Below, piece after piece: positions 1 through 8,687 of a stretch of 64,000 nucleotides of DNA. This DNA comes from Pseudomonadota bacterium (lineage in GTDB: Bacteria > Pseudomonadota > Gammaproteobacteria > Burkholderiales > Burkholderiaceae_B). The position numbers were made by a program, and so were the translations under genes. The notes beneath the pieces were generated by a model. The model ran no database searches, was not told the origin of the DNA, and saw only the letters and a list, made by a program, of their open reading frames with translations. The stretch covers positions 153,500 to 217,499 of the forward strand of contig JAEWEV010000034.1 in assembly GCA_023389155.1 (NCBI GenBank), in the 5' to 3' direction. The stretch's first letter is position 1. Each line of letters begins with the position of its first letter.

Positions 1-586
1 GTTGCAGGTGATAAAACATTGACAGGTCGGCGATAATTTCGCGAATATTCCAGATGAGCTTGTCCACATTGGATTGCTGTTTAATGGTGCCATTGACCGC
101 CAGCACTATCGCACCATGTTCTATGATTTTTCCGGGCATGGGAATAATTTCAGATGCGATTGAAGACTGCTCTACATCCTTGCCCAGATCCCAGGGACGG
201 CCTTTGTCTCTTGCTGTCAGTTGCAAGTCGCGGCGGGTCATGTCCAGGCCGCAGGCGTATCCGTAGATGTGAGCTTCTGCCTGATCAGCAGCAATGCGAA
301 ATCCGGCCTTGCCAATCACCACGATTAACTCCATTTCGAAATGGTAGTTTTTGGTTTCTGGTGGATAGGTAACTGAGGTGCCTGATAATGTCAGGGTTTG
401 TGGACTTTTCGTGAAGTAAAACGGACGTTCTGTACTTTTGTCTACCGGCTTGCCCATTTCCGATGCATGCGCGTGATAGTTGCGTCCCACGAAGAACAGG
501 CGGTTAACAGGCAGATGCGCTTCCTTGTCTTTCACAGGCAGAGATGGCACAACAGGAGGGGTCCAAAGATAACGAATGTCGGTCAT
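1..586 (-). CDS. Fumarylacetoacetate-hydrolase family protein, probable fumarylpyruvate hydrolase (3' end outside window)
   Basis: The minus-strand frame from ATG at 586 stays open to the window edge and gives 195 residues, so the C-terminus is missing. It reads as an FAH-fold hydrolase: FVGRNYHAHASEMG near residue 32, and the metal-ligand pattern HFEMELIVV (E84, E86) followed by GLDMTRRD (D115). In this family such enzymes hydrolyse fumarylpyruvate to fumarate and pyruvate, the last step of the gentisate pathway. Lying just downstream of gentisate 1,2-dioxygenase in the same orientation supports that substrate. A 90-bp gap separates the two. A maleylpyruvate isomerase is not visible and may lie beyond the edge. 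Family call is firm; substrate is inferred from context. Confidence 0.85.
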   Translation of the reverse strand, partial: MTDIRYLWTPPVVPSLPVKDKEAHLPVNRLFFVGRNYHAHASEMGKPVDKSTERPFYFTKSPQTLTLSGTSVTYPPETKNYHFEMELIVVIGKAGFRIAADQAEAHIYGYACGLDMTRRDLQLTARDKGRPWDLGKDVEQSSIASEIIPMPGKIIEHGAIVLAVNGTIKQQSNVDKLIWNIREIIADLSMFYHLQ

Positions 587-676
587 AGCATTTCCAGTCA
601 AAACGAAGGTTTGCAGCGTTGACCCGCCGCGGAAAAATGGGTTTTTCGCATCAAGCCAAATGAGGGGGGCAGGGAA

Positions 677-1813
677 CTATCGGGCAGGTTCGATGTGCTC
701 GCGGTAAGCATGCAGCGCATCAAAAATAGGCGTATCGCTGAAGCGGAACAGATCCAGCGACTGTTGATCAGCATCGCACCTTGCGGTGAAAGGCTGCCAT
801 GACGGCACGACAAACATATCTCCAGGACGAACCTGCCATTGATGTTCGCCGACAGTGACTGATCCCTGACCATCGAATACCTGAAAAACTGACGAGCCCA
901 CTTCGCGGCGAGTCTGCGTCTGTGCACCGCCTCGCACACGATGCATTTCACATCGCATGGTGGGAAGTACATCGCGCCCGTTTGTCGGGTTGGTATAGCG
1001 CACGGCGGCGTGGCCCGGACTGAGTGTGGCAGGGTAGCCTTCTGATTCCAGCGCCAGCTGTTCGTTCAGGGCTTTGTCCGTATCCTGCCAGCGGTAGGCC
1101 AGCAGTGGCGTGGCCGGTTCATCTTCCAGATGAGACACGGGACGCAGTCCGGGGTGGGCCCAAAGACGTTCGGAGCGAGATAGAGCCGGCTGTTGATATT
1201 CCTCGGAGTTGAGTTTTTCCCGACCAGTTTCAAAGAACTGCGATTCGGTGTAATAGGAGAAGGGGATGTCCAGTCCGTCGATCCAAGCCATGGGCTCCGT
1301 GGCGGCGTTATGGTGCGCATGCCAGTTCCAGCCACCCTGGGGAAGAAAATCACCGCGCGACATACGTACCGAATCGCCATTGACTACCGTCCATACGCCT
1401 TCGCCCTCTACCACAAAGCGAAAGGCGTGCTGGGTGTGGCGGTGTTCCGGCGCGTTTTCCCCTGGCATCAGATACTGTATGGCTGCCCACAGTGTTGGGG
1501 TGGCAAACGGGCGTCCGCCTAGTGCCGGGTTGGCCAGTGCAATGGCGCGGCGTTCTCCACCCCGGCCCACAGGCACAATGCGACCTGCTTCGTTTGCCAG
1601 TTGCAACAGGCGGTCCCAGTGCCACAGATGTGGAATAGCCTGGCTTCTGGGGTGTAGCGGCATCAGGTTACCGATCTCGGTCCATAATGGCACCAGCATT
1701 TCCTGCTCGAAACCGCGATATAGCTGCTCGAGTTCAGGGGTCGGCTCAGGTTGGCCGGGAGATGATATGGCTTTGAGTTTCACAGGAGAGGGTGTGGCGT
1801 TGATGATACTCAT
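677..1813 (-). CDS. gtdA: Gentisate 1,2-dioxygenase
   Basis: A 378-residue bicupin protein, the usual length for the family. It opens the aromatic ring of gentisate to maleylpyruvate using Fe(II) and O2 in the cytoplasm. The N-terminal cupin carries PEHRHTQHAFRFVVEG with H124 and H126, and WHAHH with H165 as the likely third iron ligand. The second cupin is visible near residues 290-350 (GSVTVGEHQWQVRPGDMF). The start at 1813 follows GGAG at a good distance. It begins 14 bp after the Bug receptor gene and is followed by an FAH hydrolase, so it sits in a 3-hydroxybenzoate/gentisate operon. Function is well supported by motifs and neighbours. Confidence 0.95.
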   Translation of the reverse strand: MSIINATPSPVKLKAISSPGQPEPTPELEQLYRGFEQEMLVPLWTEIGNLMPLHPRSQAIPHLWHWDRLLQLANEAGRIVPVGRGGERRAIALANPALGGRPFATPTLWAAIQYLMPGENAPEHRHTQHAFRFVVEGEGVWTVVNGDSVRMSRGDFLPQGGWNWHAHHNAATEPMAWIDGLDIPFSYYTESQFFETGREKLNSEEYQQPALSRSERLWAHPGLRPVSHLEDEPATPLLAYRWQDTDKALNEQLALESEGYPATLSPGHAAVRYTNPTNGRDVLPTMRCEMHRVRGGAQTQTRREVGSSVFQVFDGQGSVTVGEHQWQVRPGDMFVVPSWQPFTARCDADQQSLDLFRFSDTPIFDALHAYREHIEPAR

Positions 1814-1827
1814 AACGGGAGCTCCAA

Positions 1828-2814
1828 TTAATCCAGACTGATTTTTGCACTATCGATCAGGTTTTCATATGTGGTTGATTTCTGATCAAGGCGTTTTCGC
1901 AATTCGGCAAGGGTCCAGTCCAGCGGTTCGAAGGCAAAGGTATCAAAGCGCTTGCGTACGTCAGGGTCAGCGAGCACCGTCGTGATGTCTGCATGAATCT
2001 TGTCACGTATCTCCGGAGCAATGCCCTTGGGTGCAACCAGTGAAACGATGGAGTTGACATCAAGCTTCGACGGGCCTCCCGACTCGGCAACAGTGGGAAC
2101 ATCGGGGAACAGACTATGACGTTGAGGTGCAGCAATGGCCAGATAACGCAGCTTGCCGCTGTCGAACACAGGCCGTGTAGAAGGTATCGTTCCAAATGCC
2201 CAATCCACTTCACCGTTGGCAACCGATGTATAAAGCTGGCTCACTTCCTTGTAGGCGATGTGCAGCATTTTTGTGCCGGTCAGGGAACCCAGCCATTCGC
2301 CACCAAGATGCCCGGGACTGCCGACGAACCAGGAACCATATGTGACCGCGTCGGGTTTGACTCTGGCTGCGGCAATAAGATCGCTCATATTCTTCCACGG
2401 AGATTTTTCGCTGACGGCGATCATGAACGGGGTATAAAAGAGGGGGGCTACCAGATCGAACTTCTCCAACGGGAAATACTTTCGGGATTTGTACAAATGG
2501 GGGAGTGCAGAAATATGTTCGCTATCGAGCTGCAAAAGCGCATAGCCATCCGGGCGCTGCCTGCTCACCGCTTCCAGTGCAATGAATCCGCCCCCGCCTG
2601 GACGATTCTCGACAACAACAGGTTGTTTCCACATTTTGCTTAGTTCCTGGCTAACGATTCGTAGCACGACATCAGGTCCGCTACCCACAGAGAAGGCGGT
2701 ATATAAGGTGACAGGTTTTTGAGGATAATCGGAGGTCTGGGCCCAGGTGGCGCTGCTCAGGCAACTCGTGATCAATGCTGTTGCCAGCAGGGTACGGCAC
2801 TTGTGAAAAAACAT
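1828..2814 (-). CDS. Bug/TctC-family periplasmic solute receptor in the gentisate operon
   Basis: This is a 328-residue tripartite tricarboxylate transporter (TTT) receptor. The signal peptide runs from MFFHKCRTLLATAL to about residue 26 (ATWAQ), then the mature protein starts YPQKPVTLYTAFSVGSGPDVVLR, the family N-terminal motif. The longer frame upstream would overlap the preceding monooxygenase gene. ATG at 2814 has GGAGACAAACC directly before it, so that start is preferred. The receptor would bind a carboxylate in the periplasm and hand it to a TctAB-type membrane pair, but no such pair is adjacent. Position between 3-hydroxybenzoate hydroxylase and gentisate dioxygenase suggests an aromatic acid ligand. 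Ligand is inferred only. Confidence 0.92.
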   Translation of the reverse strand: MFFHKCRTLLATALITSCLSSATWAQTSDYPQKPVTLYTAFSVGSGPDVVLRIVSQELSKMWKQPVVVENRPGGGGFIALEAVSRQRPDGYALLQLDSEHISALPHLYKSRKYFPLEKFDLVAPLFYTPFMIAVSEKSPWKNMSDLIAAARVKPDAVTYGSWFVGSPGHLGGEWLGSLTGTKMLHIAYKEVSQLYTSVANGEVDWAFGTIPSTRPVFDSGKLRYLAIAAPQRHSLFPDVPTVAESGGPSKLDVNSIVSLVAPKGIAPEIRDKIHADITTVLADPDVRKRFDTFAFEPLDWTLAELRKRLDQKSTTYENLIDSAKISLD

Positions 2815-2858
2815 GGTTTGTCTCCAGGTAGGATATTTTTTTTGGTGTGAGGGAGCAT

Positions 2859-4064
2859 TCATAGCCGGCTGCCTTGCATGCAATTTTTTGCGTTCCAGCC
2901 ATACAACCACTGCAGATTGTCATAGAAACGTGATTGTGGCGTATCTTTCCATAGTGAGTTGCGTACAGTCCTTTCCACGCCTGCCGCGTGATAGATACGC
3001 CCCATCTCTCGCGTTGACCAGACGACACGGGCGGTGCGAGGAATGCGTAGTGATTCGTAAAGCCTGAATGCGGCGGGAAGGTCGCCATCGCACGTTCGAA
3101 CCGACAGTCCCAGTGTGACCGCGTCTTCGAGCGCCATACAGGCACCTTGTGCCATGTACTGCGACATCGGGTGCGCGGCATCGCCCAGAATGGTCGCACG
3201 CCCAATACTCCATTGTTCAACCGGTTCCCTGTCCGCCGTCGCCCATCTGCGCCATGATTCCGGCAGATCCAGCAACCGGCGCGGGCGGCGGTGAATACCC
3301 TCAAAATACGAAAGCACCTCTTCCTTGCTGCCATCGCGCACCCCCCATTCCTCCTGTTCCCGACTATGGAAGGTCACAACGAGATTGTATTGTTCGCCAC
3401 CTCGCAGTGGATAGTGCACGAGGTGACAGCGCGGACCGGCCCAAAGCACAGGCGCATTAATGCGCAGATCTTCGGGCATGCGCGCCTTGTCAACAACCGC
3501 ACGATAGACAACGTGTCCGGTGACGCGGGGAGCGCCGCCGATCAGGTGGTCGCGTACGACAGATTTCACCCCGTCACACCCGACCACTACATCGGCCTGG
3601 AAGACATTCCCGTTCGTATCTGTTACTTCGGCGAACGCTTCCGTTTGCCTGAATCCCTGAATTTGCGTGGATGTGTGAAACGAAATCAGGGGATCGTCCT
3701 GTACACCCTGCAAAATTGCACCATGGATATCCGCCCTGTGGATTACGGCATACGGGCCGTTGAAGCGGTCGCGAAATGTCTGATCCGTCTGAATCCGAAC
3801 GATTTCCGTATTATCAACGGCGTCCATCATGATAATGTGATCAGTAAAGACCGCGCACTTTCTGGCTGCGGTACCGACCCCCAACGCATCCAAAGCCGCA
3901 AAGGCGTTTGGCCCCAGCTGAATGCCGGCGCCAATCTCGCCGATATGCGAGGCCTGCTCCAGCAATTGCACCTGAATGCCCTGACGGGTCAGAGCCAGCG
4001 CTGCTGCCAGCCCGCCGATCCCTCCGCCCACAACAATGGCTCGTTTAGGATGCGTGGATGTCAT
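2859..4064 (-). CDS. 3-hydroxybenzoate 6-monooxygenase (FAD-dependent)
   Basis: A 401-residue class A flavoprotein monooxygenase. It has the FAD dinucleotide motif GGGIGG (residues 13-18), the DG motif GCDGVKSVVR (D164) and GDAAHPMSQYMAQGACMALED (D295), as in 3-hydroxybenzoate and salicylate hydroxylases. With gentisate 1,2-dioxygenase downstream, the likely reaction is NADH- and O2-dependent para-hydroxylation of 3-hydroxybenzoate to gentisate. ATG at 4064 is preceded by AGGAGACGACC. The frame extends further upstream, but that part has no family similarity and runs into the LysR promoter. It is first in a leftward operon and divergent from a LysR gene. Salicylate 5-hydroxylation is an alternative but normally uses a multicomponent enzyme. 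Confidence 0.88.
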   Translation of the reverse strand: MTSTHPKRAIVVGGGIGGLAAALALTRQGIQVQLLEQASHIGEIGAGIQLGPNAFAALDALGVGTAARKCAVFTDHIIMMDAVDNTEIVRIQTDQTFRDRFNGPYAVIHRADIHGAILQGVQDDPLISFHTSTQIQGFRQTEAFAEVTDTNGNVFQADVVVGCDGVKSVVRDHLIGGAPRVTGHVVYRAVVDKARMPEDLRINAPVLWAGPRCHLVHYPLRGGEQYNLVVTFHSREQEEWGVRDGSKEEVLSYFEGIHRRPRRLLDLPESWRRWATADREPVEQWSIGRATILGDAAHPMSQYMAQGACMALEDAVTLGLSVRTCDGDLPAAFRLYESLRIPRTARVVWSTREMGRIYHAAGVERTVRNSLWKDTPQSRFYDNLQWLYGWNAKNCMQGSRL

Positions 4065-4150
4065 GGTCGTCTCCTGTCCGGTTCTGTTCTCATCATTGTC
4101 ATTATTCCTGCTTTGGTATATATTTAAAAATGAAATATAATTATTATCCA

Positions 4151-4166
4151 TACGAAAAAAAGTATA
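4151..4166. promoter_or_regulatory. Candidate LysR operator in the divergent promoter region
   Basis: Between the hydroxylase and LysR starts there is an AT-rich stretch containing ATAC, 8 bases, GTAT. This is the kind of short dyad bound by LysR-type regulators. It lies 13 bp before the LysR start codon and about 90 bp before the hydroxylase start. Assignment rests on pattern and position only. Confidence 0.35.
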
Positions 4167-4179
4167 TCTGGGAGTTGCC

Positions 4180-5106
4180 ATGGACTGGACCCAACGCTTA
4201 CGCCTGCGGCATGTAAAAATGTTGCTAAGCTTGGCGCAAACCCACAATCTCAGTCATTCGGCAGCGAAACTGAATACCACGCAACCCGGCCTTTCCAAAT
4301 GGCTGAAGGATCTGGAAGAGGATATTGGTTTGCCGCTGTTTGAACGACATGCGCGTGGCCTGATACCTACGCCATATGGCGAGATGCTGATTACCCATGC
4401 CCGACGCATAAACAACCAGCTCGATCGAGCCCGCGACGATATGGAAGCCTTGCGGGAAGGGGAGAGTGGTCGCGTCACGATTGGCGCCAGCGGTGTGGCG
4501 GCTTCGGACACGGTACCTCTTGCCATTATTCGCGTGCTCGAACGTATGCCCAAGGCCAGGGTCAGTCTTGTCGAGGGCACCACAGATCGTCTGACAGCGC
4601 AACTGGAGGAAGGCGTTCTGGATATCGTTCTGGGTCGCGCCGACTCGGAGTTTGTCACACCTACGCTTGAATCAGAATTACTGTTCTTCGATGGAATCCA
4701 TTTCATGGTTCGTCCTGACCATCCTCTGCTGCATCGTCATATGCTTTCCTGGGAAGATCTGCATGCTTACCGCTGGATTGTGTGGCCCAAAGGTACGCCA
4801 GTGCGCAATGCATTGGATAGTGCGCTGGCCAAGGCAGATCAGCTACTGGCGCCCGATATGCTGGAAACCAATTCGGTGACAGCCAACCTGACACTACTCA
4901 ATAACAGCGACATGATCGGCGTCGCCTCGCATCGGGCGGCAGTCAGACTGGCGCAAATGAACATTTTGCGCATTCTTCCCATGACATTGTCTGGATCGGG
5001 GGCAGTTGCCATGTACTGGAATAGGGACACGTTCAAATCTCACGCCGTACAGCTTGCGATGGACTGCCTGCGTGAAGTCGTGCAGGAATACGAAGTCGGA
5101 AGGTAG
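4180..5106 (+). CDS. LysR-type transcriptional regulator of the gentisate island
   Basis: A 308-residue LysR protein. The N-terminal winged helix-turn-helix is at residues 8-67 (RHVKMLLSLAQTHNLSHSAAKL, then TQPGLSKWLKDLEEDIG). The rest is the periplasmic-binding-like inducer domain. The sequence type resembles the GbpR-like branch (LRLRHVKMLL start). ATG at 4180 follows GGGAG. It is divergent from the 3-hydroxybenzoate hydroxylase gene with a 115-bp shared promoter region, the usual layout for a LysR activator of the adjacent operon. The inducer, perhaps 3-hydroxybenzoate or gentisate, is a guess from context. Confidence 0.9.
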   Translation: MDWTQRLRLRHVKMLLSLAQTHNLSHSAAKLNTTQPGLSKWLKDLEEDIGLPLFERHARGLIPTPYGEMLITHARRINNQLDRARDDMEALREGESGRVTIGASGVAASDTVPLAIIRVLERMPKARVSLVEGTTDRLTAQLEEGVLDIVLGRADSEFVTPTLESELLFFDGIHFMVRPDHPLLHRHMLSWEDLHAYRWIVWPKGTPVRNALDSALAKADQLLAPDMLETNSVTANLTLLNNSDMIGVASHRAAVRLAQMNILRILPMTLSGSGAVAMYWNRDTFKSHAVQLAMDCLREVVQEYEVGR

Positions 5107-5147
5107 AACGTGAGAAATCCGCTATTTGCAGCCAGTTTGCAATAATC

Positions 5148-6503
5148 CTAAGGGTGCAGAAGACATCCGTCTGCACGTAAGTACGTTTGCAAGCGCCGTG
5201 GATCAACCGTTTGTACTGGGGCGCTACCTGCAAGTGCGGCGGCGGTTCCCGCCGCCTGGCCCATGACGAAGCAACCACCGCTGGCTCTTGCGGCCGACTG
5301 ACCTTCATGGGTCATGGAAGCACACCGTCCTGCAACCAGCAGATTTTGAACATTTGCTGGGACGAGCATTCGCCATGGAAGATCGTTATAGGCTCTGTCT
5401 GGATCAGAAGGAAAGCCCCAGGAAATACGCCCCGGGCTATGCAACTCCATAGGCCAGGCATTGATGCCGATTGTGTCATCAAACCGTGCAGACTGCAGTA
5501 TGTCATACCCGGTCAGCATATATTGGCCCTGGATGCGGCGGGTTTCCCGGATTCCGATCTGCGGCGCGATTTCAACAATACGGGAATTTGCAAAGCCAGG
5601 TACCTGTTCACGCAAAAAGCGGAAGTAATCGATGATCTGACGCCGACCCTCGAGCTCGCCTGCGCTGAGTTCTGCCGCATCCACTGCATTCATTGCTCGA
5701 CCTTCGGCGTTGGCAATTTGTGTGACGTTCGCCCGCCATTCGGACGAGTGAATTTGTGGTCTCAGGATCGCTCCTTCGCGAGGGAACCGGTAACGTCCAG
5801 GGTGTTCGCGTTGCACCCGTTCCATGATGTCATTGATGGCTTTGAACTCACCTACGGCAGGAATGGCGGCCGAGGCATCCACATGGCCGACACGAAACAT
5901 GGTGGTTGGAAACAGTCCGCTACCGTGCCCGTCACCGATCTCGAAAGGAACGCCGGCAAATACCGCAACATCGGCGTCACCGGAACAGTCGACAAAAACA
6001 TTGGCACGAATGGCTTCGCGACCGGATTTCGTCTCAATGACTAGCGCGGTAATACGGGAACCGTCCATTAGCACGGCGCATGCACGGGCATGGAACAACA
6101 GGTGTACACCCGCATCGACCATCCATTGGTCGGCAGCACATTTGTAGACCGAGGTATCGTACGATCGTACGCGAATCCGCCCCTGCATTCCGTCCTGTGG
6201 CTGATTCAGGCCATCCAGAGCCTGCAGGCGAGAGAGCAGTTCGTCGACGGCGCCATGTACCAACTGCCGCATTTCACCATTGTGACGTCCATAAAGACCA
6301 GCAAAGTTGGTCACTCCACCTGCTGTACCCATCCCTCCGAGAAAGCCATAAGACTCGATCAGAAGGGTTTGGGCGCCATGGCGCGCCGCACTGGCAGCAG
6401 CAGCCAGTCCGGCGGGGCCGCCACCGATGACGACAACGTCGTACTCGCCCCGAACCGGCAATTGGCGAGCCGGCTCCTGTAAAGTTGCCTGAGAGGAGGT
6501 CAT
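5148..6503 (-). CDS. FAD-dependent oxidoreductase (FAD_oxidored type)
   Basis: A 451-residue flavoprotein with a Rossmann FAD site YDVVVIGGGPAGLAAAASAARHG (GGGPAG 27-32) and FLGGMGTAGGVTNFAGLYG shortly after, typical of the FAD_oxidored family (PF12831). The C-terminal part has LLVAGRCASMTHEGQSAARASGGCFVMGQAAGTAAALA, the second FAD-contact segment. Members oxidise or reduce diverse small substrates; I do not recognise the specific one. AAGGA precedes the ATG. It lies 22 bp after a Bug receptor gene in the same direction and probably shares its transcript, so it may act on the compound imported through that receptor. It converges on the upstream LysR gene. Confidence 0.85.
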   Translation of the reverse strand: MTSSQATLQEPARQLPVRGEYDVVVIGGGPAGLAAAASAARHGAQTLLIESYGFLGGMGTAGGVTNFAGLYGRHNGEMRQLVHGAVDELLSRLQALDGLNQPQDGMQGRIRVRSYDTSVYKCAADQWMVDAGVHLLFHARACAVLMDGSRITALVIETKSGREAIRANVFVDCSGDADVAVFAGVPFEIGDGHGSGLFPTTMFRVGHVDASAAIPAVGEFKAINDIMERVQREHPGRYRFPREGAILRPQIHSSEWRANVTQIANAEGRAMNAVDAAELSAGELEGRRQIIDYFRFLREQVPGFANSRIVEIAPQIGIRETRRIQGQYMLTGYDILQSARFDDTIGINAWPMELHSPGRISWGFPSDPDRAYNDLPWRMLVPANVQNLLVAGRCASMTHEGQSAARASGGCFVMGQAAGTAAALAGSAPVQTVDPRRLQTYLRADGCLLHP

Positions 6504-6525
6504 GATTGTTGTCCTTTTTTAGTGC

Positions 6526-7494
6526 TTAATTCAGCTGGATCCTGTTCTTCTCGATCACGGGCTTCCAACGTGCAAGATCAGATTGAAGTTGCTGACGGAA
6601 CGCATCGGGCGAGTTGCCTACCGGGTCCATATATTGCCTGCGAAGCTGCTCCCGGATTGCAGGATCGGCAAGTACCTGAACGATCTGATCATGAAGCTTA
6701 TGCACGATCGACGTTGGGGTTTTCGCAGGGACGATAAAGCCGATCCACGCGTCGCCCTTGATTGCAGGCAAACCACTCTCGGCCAGTGTGGGAATAGCCG
6801 GAAGGGAAGGGGACCGTGCCGGAGACGCCACCGCCAACGCCTTGAGTTTGCCGGCCTTCACTTGCGGCATCACCGCGGCGGCTGGCAGCAACGCCATATC
6901 CACATCACCGGAAAGCAGCGCTGTCACGGCGGCAGCCGATCCCCGGTATGGGACGTGCACAGCGTTGATATTTTGCTGAGCGACCAGGGCGGCCATCGCC
7001 AAATGTGAGGTGGAGCCTGCGCCGATCGATGCGTAGCTCAGATTCTGGTTCTTGGCCATGACATCTTTCAGCTCTTTCGCATCTGTGACCTTCATTCGCG
7101 GGCCGGCGACCAATACCGCAGGCTGCGAGACGGCAATCGTCACTAGCCCGATTTCCTTGTCGACGTCATACGGCATTTTTCTGAACAAGAGCGCATTGAC
7201 GCCTAGCGGACCAGCGATACTCACACCGATGGTGGTTCCGTCTGCCTTTGCTTTGGTCACGGCATTGGTACCGATATTTCCTGCCGCGCCGGATTTGTTT
7301 TCCACGACAAAGGGCTGACCCAGTTGTGTCGCGAGTTTTTCCGCGATCAATCGGGACACAATATCGGGCGTCGAACCTGCATCGAAGGGAACGATGAGAC
7401 TTACCGGTTTCGCCGGCCATTCCTGGGAATAGGAACTCGTGCTCGCAAAACATGCAAGAGTAATAAAAAGAATGCGAAGCAGGGCTGATATCAC
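6526..7494 (-). CDS. Bug/TctC-family periplasmic receptor, GTG start
   Basis: TTT receptor of 322 residues with signal peptide (ISALLRILFITLACFASTSSYSQ) and the mature-start motif EWPAKPVSLIVPFDAGSTPDIVSRL. An ATG eight codons upstream exists, but GTG at 7494 stands directly after GGAGACAAACC, the same leader found before another Bug gene at 2814, so GTG is chosen. The downstream partner is an FAD oxidoreductase; a LysR gene is divergent. There are no transporter membrane subunits nearby. The ligand is unknown. Confidence 0.9.
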   Translation of the reverse strand: MISALLRILFITLACFASTSSYSQEWPAKPVSLIVPFDAGSTPDIVSRLIAEKLATQLGQPFVVENKSGAAGNIGTNAVTKAKADGTTIGVSIAGPLGVNALLFRKMPYDVDKEIGLVTIAVSQPAVLVAGPRMKVTDAKELKDVMAKNQNLSYASIGAGSTSHLAMAALVAQQNINAVHVPYRGSAAAVTALLSGDVDMALLPAAAVMPQVKAGKLKALAVASPARSPSLPAIPTLAESGLPAIKGDAWIGFIVPAKTPTSIVHKLHDQIVQVLADPAIREQLRRQYMDPVGNSPDAFRQQLQSDLARWKPVIEKNRIQLN

Positions 7495-7617
7495 GGTTTG
7501 TCTCCAGAAATTGAACAATTGTGCTGTCGGTTTCCCCGATCATTGTGCGCATTTTAGGCAGGGAGTAACATTGCGCCAATTGATAAACAGTAATAGGCAC
7601 TAGCAGGAATTCGAATA

Positions 7618-8526
7618 ATGGATATGAAGCTACTCGCTGTTTTTGACGAAATTTACAAGACAAGAAGTGTCAGTCGGGCAGGTGAAAATCTAAGCATGCC
7701 ACAGACATCCGTCAGTCTGGCGCTTGGGCGGTTGCGCCGTTATTTCAACGACCCCCTCTTTGTGCGAACAGGTAACGGCATGGTGCCCACGCCACGCGCA
7801 GCTGATCTAGTTCCGCAATTGCGGCAGGCGTTGCAGCTGCTGCAACTGGCCACACAGCAACAGGCAGAATTCGATCCCGCCTCTTCATCCCGAATTTTTC
7901 GTATTTCCATGACGGATATCAGTCATCTTGAGTTTTTGCCTGCCCTGATGAATAATGTGGCCAGGGTGGCACCTGACGTTCATATTGAAGTGCAGCGTAT
8001 CACCAAAGACACAGCAAAGCGACTGGAAACGGGCGATACAGATCTGGCTATCGGTTATATGCCAGAACTTGAAGCCGGATTCTATCAACAGAAATTATTT
8101 GAAGATGGGTTTGCATGTGTCGTGCGCCGGAATCACCCTCGCATAGGCAACACGCTGACGGAAAACCTGTACAAGCGTGGAAGGCATATTGTTCTGGCAG
8201 CGCCTGGCACGGGGAACGAAATTGTTGAACGGGAGTTGAAACGACAGGGAACAGAAAGGAATGTTGCATTGTCATTACCCACATTGCCGGGGGTCGGTAA
8301 CCTATTGGCCAATACCGATCTTATCGCCACGGTCCCGGAACGGGTGGCCCAGATGCTGGTGAAAATTGCGAATGTAAAGGCGCTGGAACCGCCATATCGG
8401 TTTCCCCATTTTTCTATCAAGCAGCACTGGCACGAGCGATATCACCAGGATCCGGCAAATCGCTGGCTTCGTTCTACAGTAGCCGAGCTTTTTCTGGATG
8501 GCAGGAGATCGGCGCCCAGGACGTGA
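7618..8526 (+). CDS. LysR-type regulator (NahR/NodD-like branch)
   Basis: A 302-residue LysR protein with helix-turn-helix at residues 4-60 (LLAVFDEIYKTRSVSRAGENLSMPQTSVSLALGRLRRYFNDPLFVRTGNGM). The segment NDPLFVRT followed by PTPRA is typical of the NahR/LinR/NodD branch, whose members often sense aromatic or cyclic compounds. AGGA lies upstream of ATG 7618; a second ATG two codons later is possible. It is divergent from the Bug-FAD oxidoreductase pair and probably controls it. It could also act on the rightward amidohydrolase operon that starts 160 bp downstream. Confidence 0.88.
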   Translation: MDMKLLAVFDEIYKTRSVSRAGENLSMPQTSVSLALGRLRRYFNDPLFVRTGNGMVPTPRAADLVPQLRQALQLLQLATQQQAEFDPASSSRIFRISMTDISHLEFLPALMNNVARVAPDVHIEVQRITKDTAKRLETGDTDLAIGYMPELEAGFYQQKLFEDGFACVVRRNHPRIGNTLTENLYKRGRHIVLAAPGTGNEIVERELKRQGTERNVALSLPTLPGVGNLLANTDLIATVPERVAQMLVKIANVKALEPPYRFPHFSIKQHWHERYHQDPANRWLRSTVAELFLDGRRSAPRT

Positions 8527-8553
8527 AACAGGTCGCATCACTACGCGCAACCC

Positions 8554-8575
8554 ATTGCATTGTACACAATGCAAT
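8554..8575. promoter_or_regulatory. Perfect 22-bp palindromic operator candidate
   Basis: Arms ATTGCATTGT and ACAATGCAAT are exact inverted repeats separated by two bases. The element sits after the LysR stop and about 80-130 bp before the amidohydrolase/Bug operon. The TTGT..ACAA core resembles sites of GntR-family (FCD) repressors, and a GntR gene is present at 22126-22863. The link is inference. Confidence 0.5.
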
Positions 8576-8636
8576 TGTACTCTTCGAAATGTACCGATAG
8601 AATCCACCCCTAATTACATAATCAACAGGGGACACG

Positions 8637-8681
8637 ATGACTTGCCTTCTCGCATCAGCTGTCGAGACGTTCACGGCTTGA
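8637..8681 (+). CDS. Possible 14-residue leader peptide
   Basis: A short frame MTCLLASAVETFTA with a strong AGGGGA ribosome site seven bases before its ATG. It ends seven bases before the amidohydrolase ATG, which itself has only a weak ribosome site. The layout suggests translational coupling or a leader peptide. Chance cannot be excluded for so short a frame. Confidence 0.3.
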   Translation: MTCLLASAVETFTA

Positions 8682-8687
8682 AACGGT

